This document shows positions 9,093 to 18,055 of a stretch of 64,000 bases of DNA, in pieces. The stretch is taken from contig NC_022792.1 in the NCBI RefSeq assembly GCF_000504085.1, positions 1,454,001 to 1,518,000 on the forward strand, read 5' to 3'. The notes under the pieces are model-generated. The model was not told where the DNA came from. It did not search any database and saw nothing but the letters and a program-made list of their open reading frames with translations. The stretch's first letter is position 1. The number at the start of each line of letters is the position of its first letter. Both the position numbers and the translations under genes were made by a program. Source of the stretch: Pseudothermotoga elfii DSM 9442 = NBRC 107921 (lineage in GTDB: Bacteria > Thermotogota > Thermotogae > Thermotogales > DSM-5069).

Positions 9093-10410
9093 AGCATGCA
9101 TGCATATATCCCATGGATGTTGCATATTGTATAGACCTGGTCCAGCCAGAACAATCTCCTATTACGTGAAGATTCTCAACTATATTGTTGTTGAACTTGT
9201 TCGAATAAAATTTCACCTCAACAGCATATAGAAGATTATCAAAATAGGAAACGCCATCAATAACTCTGTTGAGGTTCTCGATAAAATCTATTATAGATTC
9301 TCTTATCTTCGATGGAAAAACAAGGTTTGCATCTCCAAGAATAAAGCTATTTTCATCAAGAGTGGGGTACACTCTGGAGAGTCTTTTTGTTCTTCTGTGT
9401 TCTTTAAAATCGCCATAGGTTTGAAGTAAGACTTTTCTATCATCTCCGGCGAGTATGTTTGCAAGCTTTGCGAGATTCTTCCCATATCCGGTTGGATCTT
9501 TAAACGGTTCTGTGAACCTGGTTGTCACCAGAACCGCGAAATTAGTGTTTTCCGTTTTCTGGTAAGTGTCTGAAAAGCCATTTACAGTGGTAAAATCTTC
9601 ATACTTCTCGAGAGTAACCCTACCCGATGGATTCTGACAAAATAACCTGCACATGTATCCTGTCCTTGTTTTATACCTGACTTTAACTTCATACATATCC
9701 GAATACCTTTCCATTACATGATCCGGCAACTCATATCTCACACCTATATCAACATAATAATTTTCACTCACGAGATCGGGATATTGCTTTTTTATACGTT
9801 CCATTAAACTATGTCCACTTCTTCCAACAGCTATTACAAGTTCATCAAAAAAGTATTCCCCATGGTTTGTCATAACCTTGAACGGTGAGCTAATTTGAAC
9901 ATCCTGAACGATTGTGTTGAAAGAAAAATCTATGTTTTTGAACGATGAAAAATAACTGTATATACTTGTATTTGTCTGTTTTAGTACATCTGTACCCAGA
10001 TGAAAGAAATAGGCTTTTACTGGTTCAAACCCATAATGGTAGAAATTTCGATACACCTCTTCATTTGAAAACGACTCGCCAAATTCGATTTTTTTCCCAT
10101 CTTTCTCAAAAGAACGGAGGTACTGGATTATATTTCTTCTATCGTTCATAGAGGGTTTAAACCCTGAATGCAAAAGATAGAATTCCACTATCTTTGCTTG
10201 AATATCCGCCGGAATGTGTAGATCCCCTCCCATATTTCTTGAGATAAATATTTTTCCGTCCATTCTAACACCAGAAATGGTGTTATGCATATGATCTCTG
10301 CCTCTTTCAAAAATTGTTATCCCGTATTTATCGATTTTTCCACTATCGATTAATCCTTGAACGAAACCTATAGCACTCGCGCCAAAACCAATTATGCCTA
10401 TAGTTTTCAA
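9070..10410 (-). CDS. FAD-dependent dehydrogenase/oxidoreductase (COG2509-like)
   Basis: 446 residues from a TTG start (complement of 10408-10410) behind GGGAGGTG. The FAD-binding GxGxxx motif (IIGFGASAIG) begins at residue 6. A second dinucleotide-type motif (ELVIAVGRSGHSL) lies mid-protein, and the C-terminal VIGDCSGWTRSIQYATSMG is the flavoprotein 'GD' motif seen in COG2509 proteins. Substrate and electron partner are unknown. A longer frame upstream has no ribosome-binding site. It is convergent with corA (23-bp overlap) and monocistronic. A role in anaerobic redox balance is only a guess. Confidence 0.8.
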   Translation of the reverse strand: MKTIGIIGFGASAIGFVQGLIDSGKIDKYGITIFERGRDHMHNTISGVRMDGKIFISRNMGGDLHIPADIQAKIVEFYLLHSGFKPSMNDRRNIIQYLRSFEKDGKKIEFGESFSNEEVYRNFYHYGFEPVKAYFFHLGTDVLKQTNTSIYSYFSSFKNIDFSFNTIVQDVQISSPFKVMTNHGEYFFDELVIAVGRSGHSLMERIKKQYPDLVSENYYVDIGVRYELPDHVMERYSDMYEVKVRYKTRTGYMCRLFCQNPSGRVTLEKYEDFTTVNGFSDTYQKTENTNFAVLVTTRFTEPFKDPTGYGKNLAKLANILAGDDRKVLLQTYGDFKEHRRTKRLSRVYPTLDENSFILGDANLVFPSKIRESIIDFIENLNRVIDGVSYFDNLLYAVEVKFYSNKFNNNIVENLHVIGDCSGWTRSIQYATSMGYMHACSKTTSFS

Positions 10411-10531
10411 TTTAAACACCTCCCGATTCCAAACAAACGTTATGATATCAGATCTTTTTTTCATCTAAAAGATGGTTATATCAAAAATTGCATCAATGCT
10501 CAAGAGTATAATGAATTTAGAGGTGGTTGAA

Positions 10532-10885
10532 ATGAACAAAAACAGGCTTCTATTTTGGATACCGAGAGTTCTATGTATTGCATATATTCTGTTTATAAGC
10601 CTATTTGCTTTTGACGCATTCAGCGAAAAAGTTACCGTATCAGAATCGATTCTGGCATTCCTGATCCATCTTATACCCACCGCGATCCTGCTCGTTGCAC
10701 TGATCATCTCATGGAAATGAGAGTGGATAGGGGGTATTTTGTTTATAATTTTTCCTGCAATTTACCTGACTGTTGCCCGCGGGCAATCATTCCTCACTTA
10801 CCTGATCATATGTACTCCATTAGTTTTAATCAGTGTGCTGTTCTTTGTTAGCTGGTTTTTACAGAACAAAAAATATCGAAAATAA
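10532..10885 (+). pseudogene. Small DUF7670-like membrane protein gene interrupted by an in-frame TGA
   Basis: From ATG 10532 (AGAGGTGG site) the frame gives 62 residues: a short basic N-terminus and two membrane helices, then stops at TGA 10718-10720 after ...ISWK. The same frame continues without another stop to TAA 10883-10885, coding E-W-I-G-G-I-L-F and two further membrane helices. The full ~117-residue product matches a common small bacterial membrane family in which Trp stands where the TGA is (SWKWEWIGG-like). A TGG-to-TGA change would explain it. Alternatively the first 62 residues are still made as a truncated protein. Function unknown. Confidence 0.65.
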
Positions 10886-10913
10886 GATAAACAGTTCACG
10901 AAAAGCAAAGGCA

Positions 10914-10943
10914 GCATACTCGAGCATACGTGAGCATACTTGA
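10914..10943 (+). repeat. Three tandem 10-bp repeats
   Basis: GCATACTCGA, GCATACGTGA and GCATACTTGA follow one another with helical-turn (10-bp) spacing, about 130 bp upstream of the COG2403 gene. This could be a regulator-binding array; no known regulator motif is recognised. Confidence 0.6.
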
Positions 10944-11075
10944 GCCTTGCAGGTACTTTTTTTACCTAATCATCGTTATCGAAACTTTCAGGTGATATTT
11001 TGGAAATGACACAATTATCCCATGATTGGTATACTACCAGGAGGAATTACATCAAAGACCTCGGAGGTGAGTATT

Positions 11076-12398
11076 GTGCGGAAAAAAGTCATCATTATGG
11101 GTGCTGCAGGTAGAGATTTTCACAACTTCAACACATACTTCAGAGACAACGAAGAATATGAAGTGGTTGCCTTTACAGCGACACAGATTCCAGATATTGA
11201 AGGAAGAGTTTATCCTTCAGAACTTGCCGGAAAACTCTATCCAAATGGTATCCCAATTGAGCCAGAATCAAAGCTGACAGAAATAATCAAAAGTCATGAT
11301 GTTGATGAAGTGATACTCGCTTATAGCGACCTGCCACATCAGTACGTTATGGAAAAAGCCGCAATTGTGACTTCAGCTGGTGCAGATTTTAAATTAATGG
11401 GGCCAAAGCACACAATGATAAAATCAAGCAAACCTGTTATAGCAATATGCGCAATAAGAACAGGATGTGGAAAGAGCCAGACCACCAGGAGGGTTCTCGA
11501 TATACTGAGAGAAAAAGGCCTTAAAGTAATTTCGATAAGGCATCCTATGCCTTATGGAAACCTGGTAGAGCAGAAAGTGCAACGCTTTGCAACTTATGAA
11601 GATCTCGATAAACATAAATGTACAATTGAAGAAAGAGAAGAATATGAACCACACATCGATAGGAATTCAGTCATCTACGCCGGTGTTGATTATGAAGCTA
11701 TTTTAAAAAGCGCCGAAGCAGAAAATCCAGACGTGATTTTGTGGGATGGAGGAAATAACGATTTTCCCTTCTACAAACCAAATTTGCTAATAGTTGTGGT
11801 AGATCCTCACAGGCCTGGTCATGAAACAAGTTATTACCCCGGTATGACCAATCTTCTCATGGCAGATGTTGTAGTTATAAATAAAGAAGAGACAGCATCA
11901 ATGGAAGGCATTGAAATCGTCAGGAAAAATATAGAAAAATGGAACCCAGATGCAATAGTTGTTGATGCGAGTTCACCAATTTTTGTTGAAAACTACAAAG
12001 TAATAAAAGGAAAGAAAGTGCTTGTGGTAGAAGACGGGCCTACTCTAACACATGGCGAGATGAAGTACGGTGCAGGATTTGTAGCGGCAAAAAAATTTGG
12101 AGCTTCTGAAATAATTGACCCAAGACCTTTTGCAGTTGGATCTATAGTAGAAACTTATAAAAAATACAATCATCTTGACCTGATACTACCAGCCATGGGA
12201 TATGGAGAAAAACAGATAAAAGAACTGGAAGAGACTATCAACTCATCGAACGCAGATCTGGTTATAATTGGTACACCAATAGATTTGAGACGAGTTATGA
12301 AACTCAATAAACCTGCGGTAAGAGTCAGGTATGAACTGCAGGAAATTGGTAAACCGGATCTCGAAGATGTAATAAACAATTTTCTAGATCAAAAATAA
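11076..12398 (+). CDS. COG2403-type P-loop protein (cyclic 2,3-diphosphoglycerate synthetase-like)
   Basis: 440 residues from GTG 11076, preceded by CGGAGGTGAG; an in-frame ATG at 11022 lacks a good site. It begins KKVIIMGAAGRDFHNFN, a Rossmann-like N-terminus. A P-loop-like AIRTGCGKSQT lies near 126-136, and WDGGNND and later VEDGPTLTHGEM motifs follow. These match predicted GTPases of COG2403, annotated in many genomes as cPGS by resemblance to the Methanothermus enzyme that cyclises 2,3-diphosphoglycerate. Whether it makes this thermoprotectant here is unproven. It is monocistronic, ending before a long gap and a terminator. Confidence 0.75.
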   Translation: MRKKVIIMGAAGRDFHNFNTYFRDNEEYEVVAFTATQIPDIEGRVYPSELAGKLYPNGIPIEPESKLTEIIKSHDVDEVILAYSDLPHQYVMEKAAIVTSAGADFKLMGPKHTMIKSSKPVIAICAIRTGCGKSQTTRRVLDILREKGLKVISIRHPMPYGNLVEQKVQRFATYEDLDKHKCTIEEREEYEPHIDRNSVIYAGVDYEAILKSAEAENPDVILWDGGNNDFPFYKPNLLIVVVDPHRPGHETSYYPGMTNLLMADVVVINKEETASMEGIEIVRKNIEKWNPDAIVVDASSPIFVENYKVIKGKKVLVVEDGPTLTHGEMKYGAGFVAAKKFGASEIIDPRPFAVGSIVETYKKYNHLDLILPAMGYGEKQIKELEETINSSNADLVIIGTPIDLRRVMKLNKPAVRVRYELQEIGKPDLEDVINNFLDQK

Positions 12399-12621
12399 AA
12401 CTGGGTATATGGTTTCTTGAACCTTTTAGTCAACATAAGCGTCTATTTATTGAGAGAAAAAAATTAGACTATTTTTGTCTTAGTATTTTGTTAACAGAAA
12501 CGTTGTTACATAGGAACTTAAAGTGATAGTATTTTTAACTTGAAGTGGATACAATTTAATTAGAAAATGAAGAAACCCCCCTATCCCCCTTGAGATACAC
12601 CCCCCACGGCTTTGGCGGGCT
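12399..12621. other. Intergenic region with three cytosine tracts
   Basis: No gene is apparent. The left 170 bp are A/T-rich. At 12576-12605 there are three C-runs (C6, C5, C6), i.e. G-runs on the minus strand just downstream of the miaB stop codon. A + strand terminator follows at 12615. Confidence 0.7.
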
Positions 12622-12641
12622 TTAGAGCCCGCATTTTTTTT
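12615..12641 (+). terminator. Terminator for the COG2403 gene, overlapping the miaB 3' end
   Basis: Stem GCGGGCT/AGCCCGC with loop TTAG followed by eight T on the + strand. The hairpin includes the last codons and stop of miaB on the other strand, where no T-run follows. Confidence 0.85.
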
Positions 12642-13932
12642 GCAACTTTCCATACAGAGGACCTGCTGTTATCTTATCAATCTTCAGCAAAACATTTTCT
12701 CCTTCAGAAACTTCCTGAGAAGAAAAAATGATCACTTTATTTCTGATATCCCTGCCGTAATACAAACCCTCTTTTGTCTTTCCTTCAACTATTATTTCAA
12801 CAACTTTCCCGAGGTACTGCATATTGAGTTCTCTGTTGATCTGTTTTTGCAACTCAAGTAATTTATTTAATCTTTGAACCTTTTCTTCTCTCGGTACATC
12901 GTCTTTGAAATACTTGCTTGCTACTGTGCCCTGTCTTGGTGAATACACAGCAAGATTAAGTCTCTCGAAACGGGCTTTCCTGACCAGGTCCATTGTTTGC
13001 ATATAATCATATTCAGTTTCGGTTGGAAAACCAACTATGATGTCGCTACTTATAGAGGCATGGGGTATCTTGCTTCTTATTTTTTCCACTAACTGAAGAA
13101 ATTGGTCCCTGTCGTATCTGCGATTCATCAATCGCAAAATCCTATTACTCCCGGATTGAACCGGAATGTGGAATGATTTTGCGGCTTTGGGGTCTTCAGC
13201 AACAGTTTCTATTAATTTATCAGTAATATCAGTTGGATAAGATGTGAGAAACCATATTCTTTTTATCTGCTCAAATTTGCCTGCCTGTTCGATAAGTGAA
13301 GCCAGATTTGTCCCATCTTTTAAATCTTTCCCGTACGCATCTACATTTTGTCCAAGAAATGTTATTTCCTTCACACCGTTCTTCGCAAGTTTTTCAACCT
13401 CTAACAGAACATCCGGTAATGGTCTGCTCTTTTCTCTGCCTCTCGTATAAGGTACGATGCAATACGTACAGAATCTGTTACATCCGTGAATAATAGTTAT
13501 CCACGCATGATGTTTGGAAAACCTCATTCTTGGCGTCTTAGAATCCACGGTACAAATATCATCTTCGAGATAGACAATTTTTTCTCCCCTGGCAGCCTTC
13601 TGAAGAACCTCAGCAATTTTCCCAATTGATCGCGATCCAATGACAAAATCTGCTCCGCTTTTTATTAATTCTTCCCCTTCCAGATTTGAACCACAACCAG
13701 CAATCCCTATCAGTTTTATCTTTCCAGACTTTTTCAGCTTAACAAACTGTCCAAGGGCAGAATGATATTTTTCCTGGGATTTTTGGCGAACAACGCAGGT
13801 ATTCAATATAACAATGTCTGCTTCTTCTGGCAAATTTACTACCTCATAACCATGCTGAGAAAGTATCCCTGCCATAGTTTCAGTATCATTGAGATTCATC
13901 TGGCAACCGTAGGTTTTGAAAAAAACCCTCAT
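12622..13932 (-). CDS. miaB: tRNA-2-methylthio-N6-dimethylallyladenosine synthase MiaB
   Basis: 436 residues (T. maritima MiaB: about 443). The MTTase domain supplies Cys10, Cys46 and Cys80 for the auxiliary [4Fe-4S] cluster. Radical SAM CxxxCxxC lies at 151-158 (C-N-R-F-C-T-Y-C), followed by GREKSRP, and the C-terminus is a TRAM domain (about 370-436). It methylthiolates i6A37 in tRNAs reading UNN codons. It follows rpsB by 33 bp on the same strand with a hairpin between. No clear SD precedes the ATG; the only GGAGG is locked in that hairpin, so translation may be weak or coupled. Confidence 0.95.
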   Translation of the reverse strand: MRVFFKTYGCQMNLNDTETMAGILSQHGYEVVNLPEEADIVILNTCVVRQKSQEKYHSALGQFVKLKKSGKIKLIGIAGCGSNLEGEELIKSGADFVIGSRSIGKIAEVLQKAARGEKIVYLEDDICTVDSKTPRMRFSKHHAWITIIHGCNRFCTYCIVPYTRGREKSRPLPDVLLEVEKLAKNGVKEITFLGQNVDAYGKDLKDGTNLASLIEQAGKFEQIKRIWFLTSYPTDITDKLIETVAEDPKAAKSFHIPVQSGSNRILRLMNRRYDRDQFLQLVEKIRSKIPHASISSDIIVGFPTETEYDYMQTMDLVRKARFERLNLAVYSPRQGTVASKYFKDDVPREEKVQRLNKLLELQKQINRELNMQYLGKVVEIIVEGKTKEGLYYGRDIRNKVIIFSSQEVSEGENVLLKIDKITAGPLYGKLQKKCGL

Positions 13933-13943
13933 AATCTAATGAA

Positions 13944-13963
13944 AAGGAGGCAGAAGCCTCCTT
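13944..13963 (-). terminator. Hairpin between rpsB and miaB
   Basis: An 8-bp stem (AAGGAGGC/GCCTCCTT) with an AGAA loop, followed on the minus strand by TTTTC. It is probably a partial terminator after rpsB, and it contains the only GGAGG near the miaB start. Confidence 0.65.
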
Positions 13964-13965
13964 AT

Positions 13966-14766
13966 TTATTCCTCCTCTTTGAGATCTGTATCTTCAAACA
14001 GGTCAGATATGTCGAGCGAACCTTCCTCTTCTTCACTGGAATCAGACTGAATTGGTTCAGAAGGCGTTTCCTCGGTGAATGACACGCCTTCGCGGCCTTC
14101 GAGGTAAGCTTCAGCTATTTTAGAGGTGATCAATTTTATTGATCTGATGGCATCGTCATTCGCCGGAATAACGAAATCAACAGGATCTGGGTCACAATTG
14201 GTATCCACTACTCCTATAACTGGTATTCCCATTTTATTTGCCTCTGCAACAGCTATTCTCTCTTTCCTCGGGTCTATGACGTAAATTATGTCTGGTATTC
14301 TGTCCATAGCTTTGAGGCCCCCGAGGTTTTTTCTGAGCTTTTCTAAAGCTTTTCTGAGCCTGCTCTGCTCTTTTTTGGGCAATTTTGCAAGCTCACCGTT
14401 TTTCTCCATTTCCTCAAGCTCTATAAGCTTATCGATGCGCGGTTTGATTGTCTTGAAATTCGTTATGAGACCTCCAAGCCATCGGTTGTTAACATAAAAA
14501 GCACCGCACTTTCCAGCTTCTTCTTTTACAACATGCTGAGCCTGTTTTTTGGTCCCAACGAAAATCATTGTTGCTCCTTCGCTTGCTTTGGACTTCACAA
14601 AATCACAGGCTTCCTCCACAAGCTTCAGAGTTTTTTGAAGATCAATGATATAAATACCTTTACGGGCTCCATAAATATAAGGAGCCATTTTGGGGTTCCA
14701 CCTTCTTGTCCTGTGTCCAAAATGAACCCCTGCTTCAAGTAACTGTTTCATGGTTATAACCGGCAT
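13966..14766 (-). CDS. rpsB: 30S ribosomal protein S2
   Basis: 266 residues from an ATG behind GGAGGTG. Typical S2 motifs: [22 protein letters not shown] at the start (seen in parts), [22 protein letters not shown] and a long acidic tail. The tail (EEEEGS...DTDLKEEE) is a lineage-specific extension. It is part of the 30S head/platform junction. Unlike most bacteria, tsf does not follow; miaB does. A structured GC-rich leader precedes it. A longer upstream in-frame extension was rejected because it would run through this leader and has no ribosome-binding site. Confidence 0.97.
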   Translation of the reverse strand: MPVITMKQLLEAGVHFGHRTRRWNPKMAPYIYGARKGIYIIDLQKTLKLVEEACDFVKSKASEGATMIFVGTKKQAQHVVKEEAGKCGAFYVNNRWLGGLITNFKTIKPRIDKLIELEEMEKNGELAKLPKKEQSRLRKALEKLRKNLGGLKAMDRIPDIIYVIDPRKERIAVAEANKMGIPVIGVVDTNCDPDPVDFVIPANDDAIRSIKLITSKIAEAYLEGREGVSFTEETPSEPIQSDSSEEEEGSLDISDLFEDTDLKEEE

Positions 14767-14874
14767 TAAAACACCTCCTGAAGTTTTGGTTAAATCTTCC
14801 GTCTTCTTCAACTCCCTCACCGACCCTGCAGAGAGGGCACCGGGGTTTGGGATCTGAAGACGTGCTTTTTTTCA
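14767..14874 (-). promoter_or_regulatory. Structured leader of rpsB (candidate ribosomal-protein leader)
   Basis: In the transcript 5' of rpsB, CGTCTTC (14862-14856) and GAAGACG (14806-14800) form a closing stem. It encloses a G/C-rich block with a CCCT/AGGG hairpin and a twice-used CGGTG. This GC content is far above that of its surroundings. Autogenous control by S2 is an inference from position. Confidence 0.5.
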
Positions 14875-14966
14875 AAAGCCAGTATATTATACACTTAATT
14901 GTTAAGATATGGATCAAACAGATGTAAAAATAGAAATCTGATATGATTATTCTCAGGAGGTATAAA

Positions 14967-15581
14967 ATGCTGCTGATAGGTATTGGTGGAGGAACAGGTT
15001 CTGGAAAAACTACCGTTGCAAACAAAATAATCAAAAAAGTTGGTCAGCAAAAATGCGCCCTTCTGCCAATGGACAATTACTACAGAGACATGAGTCATTT
15101 AACCTTTGAAGAGAGAAAAAAGATTAATTACGATCATCCAAATGTTATAGAACATGAATTACTGAAAGAACACCTTGAGAATCTTCTAAAAGGGTACTCA
15201 GTTGAGATACCGACATACGACTTCGTAAACTACGTTAGAAAAAAAGAGCAGATACATTTTTCCCCGAAAAACGTGATTATTGTTGAAGGAATCTTTGCAC
15301 TTTATTACGAAGAGATCAGCAGATTGTACGGTTTGTCGGTCTATGTTGATGCCGAAAGCGACATAAGATTCATTCGCAGACTCATGCGAGATGTTAAAGA
15401 AAGAGGAAGAACAATGGAATCGGTGATAAATCAGTATCTCGAAACAGTCAAACCAATGCACGATGCTCATGTGGAGCCAACCAAGCGGAAAGCAGATATA
15501 ATAGTGCCAAAGGGTGGATATAACGATAAAGCAATCGAAGTTGTGGTGAATTATATTTTTAAAGAACTGGAGAAAAGCTGA
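14967..15581 (+). CDS. udk: Uridine kinase
   Basis: 204 residues; P-loop GIGGGTGSGKTT at about 5-16, then MDNYYRDM (substrate-binding aspartate region), NYDHPN, PTYDFVNY and a lid-type RRLMRDVKERGR segment. These are the standard uridine/cytidine kinase motifs. It phosphorylates uridine or cytidine in pyrimidine salvage. ATG 14967 follows AGGAGG; a longer frame starts before the site and was discarded. Its stop TGA directly abuts the ATG of the next gene, indicating translational coupling. Confidence 0.92.
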   Translation: MLLIGIGGGTGSGKTTVANKIIKKVGQQKCALLPMDNYYRDMSHLTFEERKKINYDHPNVIEHELLKEHLENLLKGYSVEIPTYDFVNYVRKKEQIHFSPKNVIIVEGIFALYYEEISRLYGLSVYVDAESDIRFIRRLMRDVKERGRTMESVINQYLETVKPMHDAHVEPTKRKADIIVPKGGYNDKAIEVVVNYIFKELEKS

Positions 15582-18017
15582 ATGAAGAAATTTGTTTTTG
15601 CGATACTTATGGCTTGCAGTTTAGCAATTGGAATGGGAAAATTCAAAATGATAAAAACTCTGTGGGTTGATATCGCCTTTGAAGAAGGGCTTGAAAGACA
15701 AGCATTTTTGCTTGCCCAGGAAGCCGATAAAATCTACAGTAAATTATCAGAAGAATTCAACCTTCATCTTGCAAAAAGACCCGTTGTATATTTGATTGAC
15801 AAAACTGATATTTCAAACGGATTTGCAAACCCATTGAATAACGTTATAGTAATCTATCCCAACGATATTGACCCGTACATTTTAACGCCGAACTACAAGA
15901 ACTGGGTCACATTTTGCTTCACCCACGAACTGGCACATCTTTTTATTTCAAATAACTTTGCAGATTACTTTTCGCCTCTGAAAATTTTTGGGCATGCTGT
16001 TCCAGCATTTCTGCAGTCAATCCTTATTCCTATGTATTTACATGAAGGACTCGCAACGTATTTTGAAACCTATATAACAGGTACTGGGCGTGCCAGTGAT
16101 ACACTTTTCGAAAACTACATGGATGTTGCAAAAAGCAGTGACGTGGGAGTAAGGTATGCTTCGTCCATAAATTCACGTAGATGGCTTGCAGGTGGCCCAA
16201 GCTATGTTCAGGGATTGTCATTACTGAAGTATATTGAAACTAAGCACGGTCATGACGCGGTAATGAAACTCTTCGAGAAAATTTCTCAAAATCCATTATC
16301 CGGTTTCTACAGATCATTGAAAACAGTACTTTCAGACAGAGAAATAAAAGATTGGCTTTCTATAAAGAATTATTCCACAAAGGGCGAAAAACTATCAGAA
16401 ACGCTTCTTTCAATAAGCAAACTTGATCTAAATGCGTGGAGAATTTACTATGCAGCCAGGAAATACAATGGTGAGGAGGCAATTTATTATTACGACACCT
16501 TTGCTGAAGAAAATGTCAAATTAATAGACGTTGATAACGTAATATCATTTGCAGTTAACAGAACTCGATTGATTGCCATAGCAAGGTATGCAAATGAAAA
16601 TGGATCATCAATCTCAAAATTGTATCTTTATTCCGGAAGCGTGAAAGACCTTCAAATAACTGGCATTGTTGATATAGCCTGGATGAATGATTTTGAACTT
16701 GCAATGATCAGGCAGCAAAATGGTCAGAGAACTATAGAAGTATATGATTTGAGAAACAGAGAAACAAGAAAGATCCTCGAGCCAAAAGAAAACTTAATAC
16801 CCCTCCAGATAACTGCATCAGAAGATAAAATTATCTTTACTGCAAAAACACAAAATCAGGTGGATTTATTCATGATTGATAAAGAAGCGCACATAATGAA
16901 TCTGACAAACAATATATTTACAGAGGTATCGCCAAAACTTATCTCTAATTCACTTTATTTTTGTGCAGATTATTCGGGAAAATTTACACCATATTTGCTT
17001 GATATAGAAAATGGGAAACTGCTGGAAATTTCTGCAACAGATGCCATATCCTCCCTGATTCTCTATGACAAAATCTATTATTTTAAAGCTGTACCGGGAG
17101 GTTTTTCTCTCTTCAGACAGGATAAAGTTTTAGATCACGAAATTCATTTGTCTTTTAAGGAATTCAGTCCAGAACCTTTGAAATCTGTTATCCTCGATGA
17201 AGAACAATATTTCTATGATTCAATCAAACCGAGATTTGTTCTGCCATTTCCTTATTTTTCACCATCCTTAGAAGGAACAGATTACGGATTAGGAGTTGCC
17301 GCTGGTTTTTGGGACGATCTTATGGATAATTACGCCATTTTTGGATTTATTTGGTCGTGGGAAAACTGGGCTGCAAAACTTTTGCTTAATTCTGGAAAGG
17401 ATGCTTTATTTTCTATACAGTTCGATCAAAAAGATCAACAATTTTCTTTAAGAACAGAACTGGATGTACCATTTCGAATAAATAAAAGCACGGTGTCGGA
17501 AAAGGTAGATTTGATAGCAGGTATTGAGATCAATGAAACACTGAGTTTGACTCCAGACCTGCAAGTTATCTACACAACAGGATCTGTTGGCGGGAAATTG
17601 CATCAGCAAAGTTTTCCAGATCTTGCTCTCTGGATCTCTGCTTTACCGGATTTTCGAATTGGTTTTTCAAAAGCTTTCCTGATAAAAGATTTTTTGCTTC
17701 AACTTTTTGGTCAGGCAGCTAAAGAATTTGTCCAATACGGTGCACATGTGGTAATTCCCGGACCATTGTTGAATATCGGTACGGTAGATGGATTTTGCGC
17801 AACTGACAGCATAAATTTCTCAGCTGGCTTTTCAAACACTCTCAGCGCAAAAGAAAACAGTTACAAAATATGGTTTAGATCTGTCTTTAATTCCCACATA
17901 GCGTATCAAATACCTTTACCAATTTTTGTCGAGATTGGGTTACAATCCGATCAGGGATATATAAAAATTGGTTTGGAAGATATTCTAAGTGAGTTCCTCG
18001 GTATGAAGAATCATTGA
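15582..18017 (+). CDS. Exported gluzincin-type peptidase-like protein with propeller and C-terminal beta-rich domain
   Basis: 811 residues with a short signal peptide (about 1-19). HELAH at 115-119 and HEGLATYFE at 154-162 give the HExxH...E zinc triad of MA-clan (M1-like) peptidases, so the catalytic residues look complete. Residues about 300-560 have repeated short beta-strand blocks resembling a TolB/WD40-type propeller. The last ~250 residues alternate apolar/aromatic strands (FGFIWSWENWAAKLLL-like) suggesting an outer-membrane barrel. It is coupled to udk (adjacent stop/start). I do not know a characterised homologue; a peptidase anchored in the toga is inferred. Confidence 0.7.
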   Translation: MKKFVFAILMACSLAIGMGKFKMIKTLWVDIAFEEGLERQAFLLAQEADKIYSKLSEEFNLHLAKRPVVYLIDKTDISNGFANPLNNVIVIYPNDIDPYILTPNYKNWVTFCFTHELAHLFISNNFADYFSPLKIFGHAVPAFLQSILIPMYLHEGLATYFETYITGTGRASDTLFENYMDVAKSSDVGVRYASSINSRRWLAGGPSYVQGLSLLKYIETKHGHDAVMKLFEKISQNPLSGFYRSLKTVLSDREIKDWLSIKNYSTKGEKLSETLLSISKLDLNAWRIYYAARKYNGEEAIYYYDTFAEENVKLIDVDNVISFAVNRTRLIAIARYANENGSSISKLYLYSGSVKDLQITGIVDIAWMNDFELAMIRQQNGQRTIEVYDLRNRETRKILEPKENLIPLQITASEDKIIFTAKTQNQVDLFMIDKEAHIMNLTNNIFTEVSPKLISNSLYFCADYSGKFTPYLLDIENGKLLEISATDAISSLILYDKIYYFKAVPGGFSLFRQDKVLDHEIHLSFKEFSPEPLKSVILDEEQYFYDSIKPRFVLPFPYFSPSLEGTDYGLGVAAGFWDDLMDNYAIFGFIWSWENWAAKLLLNSGKDALFSIQFDQKDQQFSLRTELDVPFRINKSTVSEKVDLIAGIEINETLSLTPDLQVIYTTGSVGGKLHQQSFPDLALWISALPDFRIGFSKAFLIKDFLLQLFGQAAKEFVQYGAHVVIPGPLLNIGTVDGFCATDSINFSAGFSNTLSAKENSYKIWFRSVFNSHIAYQIPLPIFVEIGLQSDQGYIKIGLEDILSEFLGMKNH

Positions 18018-18055
18018 TTTTTAAAGCCATGGTATAATTCAAAAGAGGTGATAGC

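Noticed and set aside
10465-10707. Antisense frame opposite the small membrane gene
   Set aside because: It mirrors the coding + strand frame, has no ribosome-binding site and no family resemblance.
10700-10730. Selenocysteine or Trp-decoding TGA in the membrane gene
   Set aside because: TGA ends many other genes here, and no SECIS-like hairpin is evident; a nonsense mutation is simpler.
13762-14082. 106-residue + strand frame across rpsB/miaB
   Set aside because: It lies entirely opposite two well-recognised genes.
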